A stretch of DNA of 64,000 bases from Podospora comata (Eukaryota > Ascomycota > Sordariomycetes > Sordariales > Podosporaceae), in NCBI GenBank assembly GCA_017354895.1, contig CP071493.1, positions 7,874,001-7,938,000 on the forward strand, in the 5' to 3' direction. The notes under the pieces were generated by a model. The model did not search any database, had not been told where the DNA came from, and worked only from the letters and a program-made list of their open reading frames with translations. Shown in pieces: positions 33,183-43,536 of the stretch (position 1 is the stretch's first letter; the number at the start of each line of letters is the position of its first letter). Made by a program: the position numbers and the translations under genes.

Positions 33183-34054
33183 ATGCCTTTTCCTGTGAGT
33201 GCCCCAGTGCTCGCCCAACCAATTCGCACACGTTTAGCCCACAGCAGGGCTTTTCCAGCAAGCCCAGACAAGCCTAAGCATCTTTGCTAACGACGTCATG
33301 TTCAAGACTCCTGTTCGCCGTGCGGCCTACCCCGAGTACAAGAGCCCCTATGGCCCTAAGTAAGCCCCGACCGATACCAGCCTCTCCCCACGATGTTCAG
33401 ATCCTCCCGACAGTAATCATACATTGGAGGACGCCCGACCAGCCACGCCGAAGAAGCGAAGATTTATCTGCGTCAGATCAGGCGCTGACTCTATGTTCCC
33501 AGGTACCAATTCCAGCCTCATGTTGGCACCATCACCGCCAAGACTGTGACCAACCTGTAAGTCGCAAATCATAATAGGAGGCTTCGCTGGAGGGGGGGCG
33601 GTGGTTCAGATGGCGATTTGGAAGGATATGATTGGATGGGCGGTGATGTTTGACTTCTCCCTTAAAGTTCAAGAAAAGATCATGGACTTATGGTAGCGGA
33701 TTTTTTTTTTGGAGTTGGAGATATCGTCTTGTTGGACAGGAGATCAGATGCTGAGCAAAATGATACTAACCCGTTACAGTGGTGTCAAGGCCGGCCTTTT
33801 CGGCGGCGTTGCCCTGTTCACTGTCATTTTCCTCACCTCCGGCGTTCCCAAGGTCTACAACGATGTTCTCGGCGTACGTTCCCGCCCCTTCAACAGATGT
33901 CTTGTACCACTACTTACTAACTGGCACAGAACATCCCTGTCGTTGGTGCTTCTCTCCAAAACTTCTTCACCAAGAAGGTCCACCCCGCCGACAACGTGAG
34001 TTACCTGATTCCCTGGTGACCTTTTCATGTTTCTGACCTTTCTAGCCGTTCTAA
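33183..34054 (+). CDS. QCR10: Cytochrome bc1 complex subunit 10
   Basis: Small single-span accessory subunit of respiratory complex III in the inner mitochondrial membrane. Six tiny exons: 33183-33194, 33307-33359, 33503-33556, 33780-33873, 33930-33995, 34046-34054, giving 95 aa. All junctions keep phase, and most have CTAAC-type branch points. The protein begins MPFPTPVRRAAYPEYKSPYG, continues FQPHVGTITAKTVTNL, has one membrane segment (GLFGGVALFTVIFLTSGVPK), then VYNDVLGNIPVVGASLQ and ends HPADNPF. The layout (YGPKY start, one helix, IP...G turn, DNPF end) matches fungal QCR10/UQCRX proteins. The first exon is 12 nt and the last is 9 nt. Intron 1 ends in AAG rather than CAG/TAG, 15 nt after a TTTGCTAAC branch point. 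Because no single exon is longer than 94 nt, a scan for long frames would miss this gene. Confidence 0.88.
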
Positions 34055-34406
34055 ATCAATTTTTGGAATCGTATGACGGACTGTGGTTTTGGCGCTGGGG
34101 GAAGTGGGTTTAACGGGCATTTTGACGCCGCCTCCTGTGATTTCGAGGCTTGTAAAAATGAAAAAATTCTATAGACATCATTCATAAAATTCCCAGGCTC
34201 AAATATCCATCCCTACGAACTCGAAGGTAGGGATCTGTTTCCTACCGTGAAGTGAGTCTCTCTGGTGCATCTCACTCTCACTCTTCAACGCACGGACCCT
34301 GTGGGCCGGGGGACAGTTGTAAGATGGCCAAAAGAGAGGCTTCTAATTTCTCAACACATCAACCCTTGAACAAGCACATGCTCGCAGCAAACACTTTGTC
34401 GATGTC
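34055..34406. other. Intergenic, QCR10 3' flank and ALG10 promoter
   Basis: About 350 bp with no further coding or structural signal. Confidence 0.5.
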
Positions 34407-36483
34407 ATGGTTGGCTCTTTACAAGATATACTTCTGGCTTTTGTCAATGATGCGCAGAGAAATCTGAAGGATGCCTTCGATATCTGGGCTCAGAGCTTAC
34501 GCGCCCAAGCTCTGGTGACAGCCATTCTTACATCAACGTTTCTAGCATGGCTCATCTGCCCACCAGTAAGGACTTCAGCATCGCCTTCACAAATAACAAA
34601 ATCGCCATGGGTCTCATATGCTCTTGTCAGCACTTCATTATTTCTGCTCAGTCTATCTGGCGGAGCTTGGACGCTCCTGGTCAACCGCTATGTTCCAGAA
34701 CCGTATCTTGTAAGTCGGGTTAGCCAGCCCCTGATGATCTAGGGTGCTAACGTGTCATAGGACGAGTTCTTCCATATACCCCAAGCACAAGTATACTGCG
34801 AAGGGAGATACCGGCAGTGGGATGACAAGATCACTACCCCTCCCGGCCTGTACGGTTTTTACCTATTGCCCCCTTTCCTCATTTCATGCCCGCTAATTCC
34901 AGGGTGACTATCAGCTACCTCTTTTCCGTGGTATACAACAAGATAACAATGCTCACATGTGAAACCTCGACCTTGCGTTTCCACAATCTCTCGGTTGTTC
35001 TAGTAATTGTTGCTGCTGCAGCGCAATGCCGCAATCTGATCGAAAGGAGGCAGGCTGAGCGGGTCGGCAAGGTTGCTTCAACAAACCTGTCCCTATACTC
35101 GTTTCACACGGCCATCAACACCGCCTTGATGCCAGTTATCTTTTTCTTCTCGGGTCTCTACTACACTGATCCCCTGTCGACCCTGGCGGTGCTTCTCTCT
35201 TACCGACACCATCTGCAACGAGTCGGGCCGGAGCGACCAGGTCTTTTGAGTGATGTGTGGACTGTCATCCTGGGTGTGGTTGCCCTCTTCATGCGCCAGA
35301 CCAATGTCTTCTGGGTTGTCGTCTATATGGGCGGCTTGGAGGCTGTTTACACTCTGCGGTCTGTCAAGCCAGGGGCTCAAGAGTTTCTCACTACACTTCA
35401 TGACCCGCCACTGAGCAACTCAGGGCCTGATGGTGAGTTTTCTTGTCAGTACGTTGATGCGGTTATGCATAGGCTGACTTTTTAGACTGGTTCTTTTGTC
35501 TCCTCACCATTGCTGTGACTGCTCTCTGCAACCCAGTCAAGGTCCTGCGCCAGATATGGCCTCACCTCACTATTCTCGGTCTATTCGCTGGCTTTGTAGC
35601 CTGGAACGAAGGCGTTGTCCTTGGTGGGTTCACCTTTGCTTTGTTCTTCTCACGGGCCGCTACTAACGTTGCTTCAGGGGATAAATCTAACCACATCGCA
35701 ACCATTCACCTCGCTCAGATGCTCTACATCTGGCCTTTCTTCGCCTTCTTTTCCCTGCCCCTATTCGTCCCTTCCATTCTTGGGTTCATCACACGCCCTC
35801 TGCAAACTATCCACTCACTCATTCTCCGCCCCAACGCCCTGTTCACCATCCCCTGGGCCCTCCTCACCGCCCTCCTATCCGCAGCAGTAGTCAGGTACAA
35901 CACCATCATCCACCCCTTCACCCTCGCAGACAACAGGCACTACATGTTCTACATCTTCCGGTACACCATCCTCCGCTCCCCGCTCATCCGCCTCCTGCTG
36001 GTGATCCCCTACACCGTAGCAAGATGGCTCGTATGGGGAAGCCTGTCCACCACCACCCCATCAACAACCCAGCCCTCGGGGCCAAACCCACGGACTGCTC
36101 CCGCCCTGCCAAAGGCAGCTCCTGAGAGCGATGGGCAATTGACCCTGCTCGACTCCCCCTCTTCAGTCTCAGACACCACCCCCACCACATCAACGGCCAT
36201 CCTCTGGCTTCTGACCACCGCCCTCTCTCTGGTTACCGCCCCGCTAGTTGAACCCAGGTATTTTATTCTGCCCTGGGTATTCTACCGGCTGCTGGTCCCT
36301 TCCTGGTCTTTTGCCTCCGTTGGCATCGGCAAAAGGATCGATCTGCGGCTCGTTCTCGAGACGACCTGGTTTGTGGGTGTCAATGCGGTGACCATGTACC
36401 TGTTTCTGTTTAGGCCCTATGTATGGAAGGATAGTGAGGGGAATGTACTCGATTCGGGGAGATTGCAGAGGTTTATGTGGTAG
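34407..36483 (+). CDS. ALG10: Dol-P-Glc alpha-1,2-glucosyltransferase ALG10 (DIE2)
   Basis: ER membrane enzyme that adds the third, terminal glucose to the dolichol-linked N-glycan precursor before transfer to protein. Four exons: 34407-34709, 34761-34849, 34903-35432, 35486-36483 (introns 51-53 nt; donors GTAAGT, GTACGG, GTGAGT); 639 aa. The lumenal signature is intact: [17 protein letters not shown] followed by [12 protein letters not shown], and later the family motif [13 protein letters not shown]. About a dozen hydrophobic helices are visible, for example [15 protein letters not shown] at the N-terminus and [13 protein letters not shown] in exon 4. A Pro/Ser/Thr-rich insert ([15 protein letters not shown]) sits in a loop near residue 490. 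The C-terminal helices end with [13 protein letters not shown]. No inactivating change is seen. Confidence 0.93.
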
Positions 36484-36943
36484 AGGGGGTTGCAGCTATG
36501 GTTGTGGGTAGATTTGGGGACTGGCGTCAGCAGGTCGTAAACAACACAGGTTAAGCCTCTCTTTGATTGGTGGTAGCTGATGCTGAGTGTGAAGAACACA
36601 ACAACTTCATTGTATCTTTCTCCAAAATACTCCCATATGCAGACATCTACCTGCTGTCCTATTCTGCGGGCCTCGTCCTCCCAATATTTCCCATGCTACG
36701 CCAACTGTAGTTTCTTCCCTTTATTTTTGAGACCTCTTATACCCGAGGCAGTCGCTCCACCCAGTCCTGTTCCTTGTTTGTAATGTAGTTATATATATGT
36801 ATAACTTCCCATGATTCCGTGACCGCCCATCAATGTTTACCCAATAACCCAATCATACAACCCAACGCCATGTCAATAAAAAAAGAATAATCCCCCCCAA
36901 AAAATGCCATGTTTCAACCTCATGTCATGCTGTTGACTCAACA
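36484..36943. other. Convergent 3' flanks
   Basis: AT-rich tract with TATATATATG near 36790 and an A-rich run near 36878. No gene. Confidence 0.5.
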
Positions 36944-37414
36944 TCATAGGCTTAGCCTGTCCAACGAGAGCCTATCACCACTCCGGACCCTTCGTACAAC
37001 ACCCAGTTTGAAGAACTTTTCTTCCCCTGTGGCGGTTCTTCCACCAATATACAGCTTCTCTGTCCCTAGTGCATCTCGAAACCCTTCACTGCTGCTGTCG
37101 CTTCCTCGCCTTCTTCCTCCCGAGTGCGGAATGGGTATGCCAGCGGTATGGTGATGTCGTGGGGAGTGCAGTGGCAGCTGTCCAATCACCCCTGTTCGGG
37201 AGGCAGATGTTGACGTCGAAGGCGAAGTAGCCTGTGATTGCGCGGCCGTGGCCGAGGCGGATATCGATCGTGGCGTGGCGGTAGACGATGATCCTACTCC
37301 TGAGGAAGCCTGAGTGGTGTGCTTATTTGGTTGTTGTGCTGATAGGGCCGAGGGCGGCTGTTGACGGAATGCGGCAAAGAAGGTGGACAGGAAAAAGGGG
37401 CGTTGGGAAGACAT
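36944..37414 (-). CDS. Small conserved-looking hypothetical protein, 156 aa
   Basis: Single exon from ATG 37414 in a good start context (ACCATGT). The N-terminal 80 residues are Ser/Thr/Gln-rich and disordered. The C-terminal 50 residues look constrained: GGRRRGSDSSSEGFRDAL, EKLYIGGRTATGEEKFFKLG, and a tail with a repeated DRLSL. The Arg-x-x-Ser contexts (RRRGSDSS, RSGDRLSL) resemble basophilic kinase sites. I believe similar C-termini occur across Pezizomycotina, but I cannot name a function. No signal peptide or membrane segment. Confidence 0.65.
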   Translation of the reverse strand: MSSQRPFFLSTFFAAFRQQPPSALSAQQPNKHTTQASSGVGSSSTATPRSISASATAAQSQATSPSTSTSASRTGVIGQLPLHSPRHHHTAGIPIPHSGGRRRGSDSSSEGFRDALGTEKLYIGGRTATGEEKFFKLGVVRRVRSGDRLSLDRLSL

Positions 37415-40400
37415 GGTGGTCGGCTATGCGGTGATGGAGAAGGGGGTGAGAAGACCCCTATCACTTGGTTTATCGCAGTCTTGGTGTTTGGTGTTGGCGT
37501 AGCTGGGACGATGATAACCTATTCTTTCCTCGCACTCCCGTGTGGATTGATTGTTTTACAGGTCTTCGGTCGAAATATGGGTCGTGGTCCTTCTTCTTGA
37601 TGCTTGGATCGCGCTCGGTCGAAGTCTAAATTCGTGCGGCAAGAAAATACCGTCGATGTCCGTCCTGTTGGGCTGTGAAGTCGCCCTTATCGATGACTGG
37701 CTTCGAATGCTTGACTCGTGGAAATGGCCAGTGGGCGCTCGGTCGTGTCGGTACAGGATGTGTAGGCAAGTCGCTGGACGAAGAACAGATAAATGTAAGG
37801 CGACGAATGAGTCGTAGGGTTCCTGCGCGAAAAAATCGAAAGTCGGTGAAGTGAAGTCGTGGGTGGTGGCACAAGATGTATGAAATCGCAGCCGCTTGTT
37901 CCCGTGCGCGGGATGTCGTTCTGACGTCGAGTCGACGCCCAAAAAATGGTGGGCTGTGGCAGGGCTGCCCTTTGCTCGTGTTTCTTGGCGTTTGTTCCGC
38001 TTAGCTGTTCTCGGCCATTCCCGGGACTGGCGGACCAATGGAATGGCTGCCAATGCCGAGCTCAGAATCGCGGGGCAGGCAGTGGGCTTCAACGCGCTAT
38101 CCACTGTGGGCCTGGCAATTGACCGTCTGTTGATTGGCTCAGAACGGCTATCCTTTGTGCGGGGGAACCGGGGCACTGACAGCACAACTTCGGGCTTCTT
38201 AATTCCAGTGGACTTTGCAGGTGACAGCTCAGCGAGTTACCTGGTGATCTGGAAAGTAAATGCAGACCATGGGAGGGGTCGGGTGCCCCAAAATGCAACA
38301 ACATAAACAATTCTTGGATATCAGTCATGCCCGACTGGTGTGTCGAGCCGGTCGGCCGGCGGAGCTTCATCCTCATCTCCGACGTCCCAACCACCAACGA
38401 CTCTGAGCTAGACGGGGGATGAAGCGATATATCAGTCATTTCCAAGAGAGTCCTCGATCTGATACTCAGCAGTCGATGACCACATTCTGCAGTTACTAAA
38501 AGGGCAATCCTGGTTCCACCAACACTACCACCAATCCCAGGCTATCTAAGGATCTCGGCAACTTGAACCCATGCAGTGTGGCAGCATTGGCAACCAAATT
38601 TTAACAAGATGTGTGAGAAGTGGAGGGCAAGTTGTGGTCTCCCTGAAACTGAAAAGTCAATAACAAACAATTGTCGGTCAAGAATCCATCAAACCCAAGG
38701 GCAGCTTGATGCCCACGTGCTAGCCCTCGATACCTTGGCCGGTAAGGGCCAAGGCCGATATTGATAATACCTTCCTTTCTATTACTTGATAGCCGAAGTG
38801 TCCGTTTGACTTGAACTCATGTGTTCAACATCAGCATCAACAACGACACATAATATCGGTCATGTTTGTCCCCATTCTCGCTACCTATAATTATCAACCT
38901 CTGTCTTCACGCATCTCTAGTATCTTTGGATAGGCCCTATGTATGACGACTGTGCACAAGACGTTGTATAGAGAGTGAAACCATCTTCGGCCGTACAAAG
39001 TCCCCAGACCAGAAGAGCTTTTCACGATACACCATAATGCTACACACATCTCACAAGCCACATCCTTGAACAGTAATGTGACAACAAGATCACACCAATT
39101 GCGGTCATACTAATAAAACAAGCTTGTACAACCTAGAGCTATGACATCGAGAGCCCGCAACAACTTTCATAAGCACACTCTGGACAGAATAACTGCCACT
39201 GTAAGCTAGATAAAATGTATTATAATTGTTGACTTATACCTTTTGAAAAAAAAAATAGGCCTCGAGAAAGAACCAACAACCCTCAAACAATAATCAGAAC
39301 GCCCATTAACTACCTTCCAAGGCCTATTACTTACCTGTTGGGGCGTCTTCCAGATACTATTCCGTTGACTTACTTTTGCGGTGCCAAGTATTTTGTCCAC
39401 AACGTGATAAGGTACCTTACCTGATGGGCGAATTTGAAGTACCCCAGTCATCTCACCCAGACACTTTGAGCAGAGATCATTAGTCCCTGACATTTTTCTA
39501 AGTGAATCTCGAAAGCTGTCTGCATCTCCAACCTGAAAAAGTATCTTGCAACAACATGTAGCCAACAAGTATAGAATGACCTCGCTGGATACTATCTGCC
39601 TAGGTCTGTGGATTTTGCGGGATAGGCCTGGACATGAGAAAACAGCCAAGGTCTAAGAGGTGTCAAGGGGTAATTGAACGTTCTGAAACTTTGTCCCGGG
39701 GCTTGTGTTTGGTGTTTGGTGTAGCGATGTGTCATTCTGGTCTGGACATGTGATGGTATGACCTACTTAGGGGTCTATTGTGCTTCGTAACTCCCAGATG
39801 CGCCCTCTCTGTGTGTGGTACAATGTAAAGCACTGCCCAGACCTCGGGCTTTAGTCATCTATTTTCAGACAAGTCAGGTATCGGCCACATCCTGCGACAG
39901 TATTCTGTCTGGTCTTTCTGTGTGGTGTGCGCCAGCATGAGCCTCTCCGTAGACATTCAGGCATCAAGTTGATAGAACACAGGCCAAGGCTATGGTCAAC
40001 GGTGCCGTGTTGCAGGGCTGGTTCTGAGCTTCAGGTTGAAACTCTACGACACCAGGCGTCCAGGACCGGAAGCACGAGGCTGCCATGCCTGAGCAGGCAG
40101 GTGGGTAAGGTGATGAGATCCATTTTCAGTAAAAGAGAGGTCAGCACCGTCCTCCTCATCAGCATTGGAATCTGTCTCTATCATCAACTCAAATATCGAT
40201 ATCAACAATCCACTCCTTCACAGGACTTCTGGCAAGTCCAAAAAACATTCTCTTCATTTGATCATCTCACTTTGGGGAAGCACTCCTTTTCAAAAAGTCT
40301 TGAAATTCAACCTCTGGAAGGTTTGTTTGCTTCACGTTCTCTTTTGAATCCTTAATCGGCTTCTGGCAAGCCTCGAACACTCCCTCCAACATCTGTCTCA

Positions 40401-40492
40401 ACGTACCTTACATTTCCTCAGCCGTCACTCTCAGGTTGACCTTCTCGAAGAGCCCCGGTCAAGCAAAATTCAATCTAACAGACCTATTGAAA
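37415..40492. other. Long gene-poor region, about 3.1 kb
   Basis: The first part is the promoter of the 156-aa gene. Frames at 37556-38185 and 39206-39649 lack domains and are not called. The only structure seen is the hairpin at 38733-38754. Confidence 0.45.
38733..38754. other. Perfect 8-bp hairpin
   Basis: CCTTGGCC, six-base loop GGTAAG, GGCCAAGG. A perfect inverted repeat with no adjacent gene end, so its role is unknown. It is not an obvious terminator. Confidence 0.6.
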
Positions 40493-41463
40493 ATGAAAAA
40501 CACCATTGCCCTCACTTCCCTTATCGGTCCAGCCAGCGCTGCTCGTCTCCCCAAGCCAACATCCGAAACAGCCATTTCACACAGCAATAAGAACAACAAG
40601 ATCGGCGCTTCTCTTGGAAACGTAGCCAGCGGTGGAATTCTCCTCGTTATCAAGCATCTTCTCAACCAGGGCGATGAACAAGAGATCCAGCCAACTGTAA
40701 ACGCTGCGCAAGCCCCTCAAAAGCGAAGTGTACGGCGGAGAATCCGATTCAACCGCAAGCGCCCATCTCGCCGTCCGGATTCTGCCCCAGATTCTCCAAA
40801 GGTCGATAACGCAGCTAAAGTTGACAGGACAGAAAAGGTTGACGACACAGCAGAGGTTGACGCCAGAGGCGGAAAGACTGACGGGTTCGCCAAAGAAGTG
40901 GCAAAGGGTGTTCTTAGTGATGAGATTGTGAACCGCATCGAGGATGTAATCGACGTCGTCAAGGGCAAGATTTTCGGCCGTGGTGGTGAGGATGATGCTG
41001 TCGACGATGCTCAGGAGGATTCCCCAGTGCAGAAACGAGATGTTCTCTCTCTATCCGCCCTGTGTGAAATTCCTCCAAGGCAAGGGACTCATTCCGGACA
41101 CGACTCTGGAGGACGACAAGGATGAAAATGCAGCGGATAAGCTCGACGCACGCAAGAGGAGCTCGGAGATGACGCCAATCGCAACCTGATTCGGTCGCGG
41201 GCTCCCCGTTTTGGTCGTACTGGTAGACTCTCTCGTGATGACCAGGTGGGTAAGGAGCTGTCTGGGGGCTCTTCTGTCGGCTCTTCCTCGGGAGGTTCTT
41301 CCATTGGCTCTGCCGCCGAAGGCTTTGCTGGTACTGTTGCAGGTGGTTTGCGACCGGTGGTATACTTCTTGGATTAGGGAAGGCCATCAGCGAGGGAGAT
41401 CAGGTCTCGGCAGCGACTGTTCCATTGCCTGCAGAGCCCTCTGACGAAGCGGTTGCGGCATGA
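40493..41463 (+). pseudogene. Secreted Lys/Arg-site protein gene with broken frame
   Basis: An ATG at 40493 (in frame with an upstream ATG at 40436) begins MKNTIALTSLIGPASA followed by RLPKPT, which looks like a signal peptide with an Ala-Ser-Ala cleavage site. Next are a glycine-rich hydrophobic stretch (SLGNVASGGILLVIKHLL), several dibasic sites (PQKRSVRRR, NRKRPSRR, VQKRDVLSL) and a short KVD-based repeat. The frame ends at 41123-41125. Protein-like sequence goes on in other frames: YPPCVKFLQGKGLIPDTTL (about 41050-41100), then DDQVGKELSGGSSVGSSSGG (about 41233-41293), then ATGGILLGLGKAISEG to a stop at 41461-41463. The final piece echoes the first GGILL segment. This reads as one Kex2-processed secreted protein with about three small indels; unrecognised introns or assembly errors are alternatives. 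No family is recognised. Confidence 0.45.
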
Positions 41464-41765
41464 ACGACGCGAGGGGAGCTGGTACCAATCCATAGGTAGT
41501 TACCGGAGCGGAAAACCAGGGGTAAAGGGATGGATATATCATATCAGAGAACACTCGTTTCATTGCTAGACCCTTATTTGATTTTTCAAGACATTCAATT
41601 ATGGATAGCAATAGAACCTAGAACGCGGCTTGTTGTTTTTATCGAGCAAAATGTAGAATTCCCAACAGGCGACTATGTTTCGCAACTCCCATCCACAAAT
41701 TCACACTTCTTCCACGACTTGCTTCATACATCATCAATCACCCCAAAATATGCCGACAGCCAAAT
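41464..41765. other. Intergenic, about 0.3 kb
   Basis: 3' flanks of convergent units; nothing recognised. Confidence 0.5.
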
Positions 41766-42735
41766 TCAAACCCGTCCCTTCAGCAATCCCGCCAACACCT
41801 CCCTCAACTCCGTCTCCCCCCTCCGAATCTCTCCACCCGGCGTCGGCTCCGGATTCAAAAACAGGATCCCCCCCTCCAAGAAGCTCTGGTTCATCTCCGT
41901 ATACTCCCTCGCAACATGCTCAGAAAACATCTGCCGGTAATAATCCAACAGCCCCTCCTGGGGAATGACTCTCATATCCACCTCTTTCCCCAGCAACTCC
42001 TCAAAGATCTTCTTCACATCATTCGAGCCGTAGCTCTGGCCCTGAAGCTCAAAGATGTAAGGATTGCTCTTGGGGGGGGCAGTAGACAACAGCTCTTGAG
42101 CGCACGTCTTGCCAATATCCCTCACGGCAATGTGCGGGAAGGGGAAATCGGCCGGGGAGATGGTAGAGTAGAAGAAGGGCTTGTCCGAGAGGAGATTGGG
42201 GAGTTCGGAGGCCCAGTTTTCCATGAACCAGCAGCAGCGGACAAAGACCTTTTGGATGGAGGCGGGCAGGGTGGAGATGGTGGTTTCAGCGGCGTGATTT
42301 GCTTTTAATTCACCCTGGTCACATTTTGCGTTAGCATTCTATGAACGGGAAGGGAAAGGGTAATATTACGGTTCCAGAGGAGTACTGGGCCCCCATTGTG
42401 CTCATCAGGACGATCTTCTTGATGGTCGAGGACTTGAGGATGGCGGTTTTCAAGTTCTCGGTTTGTCGTTTGGCGTGCTCAAAGACATCGGCGTCGGTAT
42501 ACGTGTTAGGGGTTGTGTGGAAAAGCAGGTCGCTGGGAGGAAGTTCGAGGGAAGGGTCGTCAATGTCGCCTTGGAGGGCTGTAAATTGGGGGTGGGACAG
42601 TAAATCTTCCGGGACCTTGGATAAGTCGCGGTATATGCCATGTATCTTGACCGAGGGATCAGAAAGAGAGAGCAGAGCCCGAATGGTGGCGAGGGAGGTC
42701 TTGCAAGAGGCGGGGATGATGGTAATGGTCGGCAT
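41766..42735 (-). CDS. NmrA-like Rossmann-fold protein
   Basis: Atypical short-chain-dehydrogenase-like protein of the NmrA group, which includes redox-sensing regulators and isoflavone-reductase relatives. Exons 42735-42370 and 42314-41766 with a 55-nt intron (GTAATA donor, TGCTAAC branch, GACCAG acceptor, phase 0); 304 aa. Residues 1-20 form the first strand-turn-helix, TIIPASCKTSLATIRALL, in which the usual G-x-x-G-x-x-G is replaced by Ser/Thr. Next are VKIHGIYRDLSKVP, FTALQGDIDDP, LLFHTTPNTYTDADVFEHA and KKIVLMSTMGAQYSSGT, as expected for the fold. Exon 2 continues with KVFVRCCWFMENWASELPNL and FPHIAVRDIGKTCAQELL. NAD(P) binding may be weak or altered. Substrate unknown; intact. Confidence 0.85.
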
Positions 42736-43536
42736 TTTGATTACCTGAACGTTGTTGTTGGTGCTCGTGTTGGTGAGTGGATGGTAAAAGTGCTGCTGTT
42801 GTAGTCCTCGTCGTGGATAGAGCGGATGGACCTCTATTACTACTGATCAATGAGATCTTTATAGATGTGTGGTTCATGAATATATTCCACCTTGTCAGCC
42901 GTGGCTTTCCCGATTCGTCAACGCCGACGTCAATGTCGACGTACGCGTGCATTGCCAAGATCTCTTCATCTTTGTCGCTGGTGCCTACCAGATCGCAATC
43001 TCGCCCAAGAATCGTTGCTATTGACGCCTCGCCGGCCTGTAGTCGTCACGGAATGCGATCTTGAAGCCAATCGACTTGATAGTGTTTTGTAATCAACATT
43101 TATTAAGCAGTGTCTAGTAAGCAGACTTGTGTAAGCGGCGTAACAATTAGGGGATGCCAAGCAGCGCCTTCTTTCAGCCCTGAGGCTGCCAGTCCAGACT
43201 ATGCCGCCCTTGGTATTCCAAGGCCCAGCCCTGCAACTAGAACCCGTCACCAGAGTCGGTACCACCACGCAAAGCTGGCGTAGGTATCGGTGTCGGAGGC
43301 CGCGGGTTCCAGCATGCGTGACCATGCGCGTCCCGACCGCTTCACTGAATCAATGAGGGTTCAGCCTCTGTTCAGGAAACGGGTGATTTCCCCAGCTCCA
43401 TCTGTTTTAGCAACCCATATAGAGTCAAAAAGACCTCCGTTCCTCTTGTTGAACCCATATACACGGCGTGAGTATGTACAGAAACAGTTTGCCCTCGCAG
43501 TAATGTTGAATTTCGTCCCATTTTGATTTCCCGGAA
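42736..43536. other. Intergenic, about 0.8 kb
   Basis: NmrA-like promoter and FOL1 3' flank. Short frames only; no RNA gene or repeat. Confidence 0.45.

Noticed and set aside
37556-38185. 209-codon minus-strand frame
   Set aside because: Basic, low-motif composition in the promoter region of the 156-aa gene; probably 5' leader or chance.
39206-39649. 147-codon minus-strand frame with several cysteines
   Set aside because: No proper domain or splice partners; the weak resemblance to F-box-type sequence could not be supported.
40493-41125. Dikaritin-type RiPP precursor paired with the UstYa-like gene
   Set aside because: There are Kex2-like sites but no repeated core peptide of constant length, and the genes are 18 kb apart with unrelated genes between.
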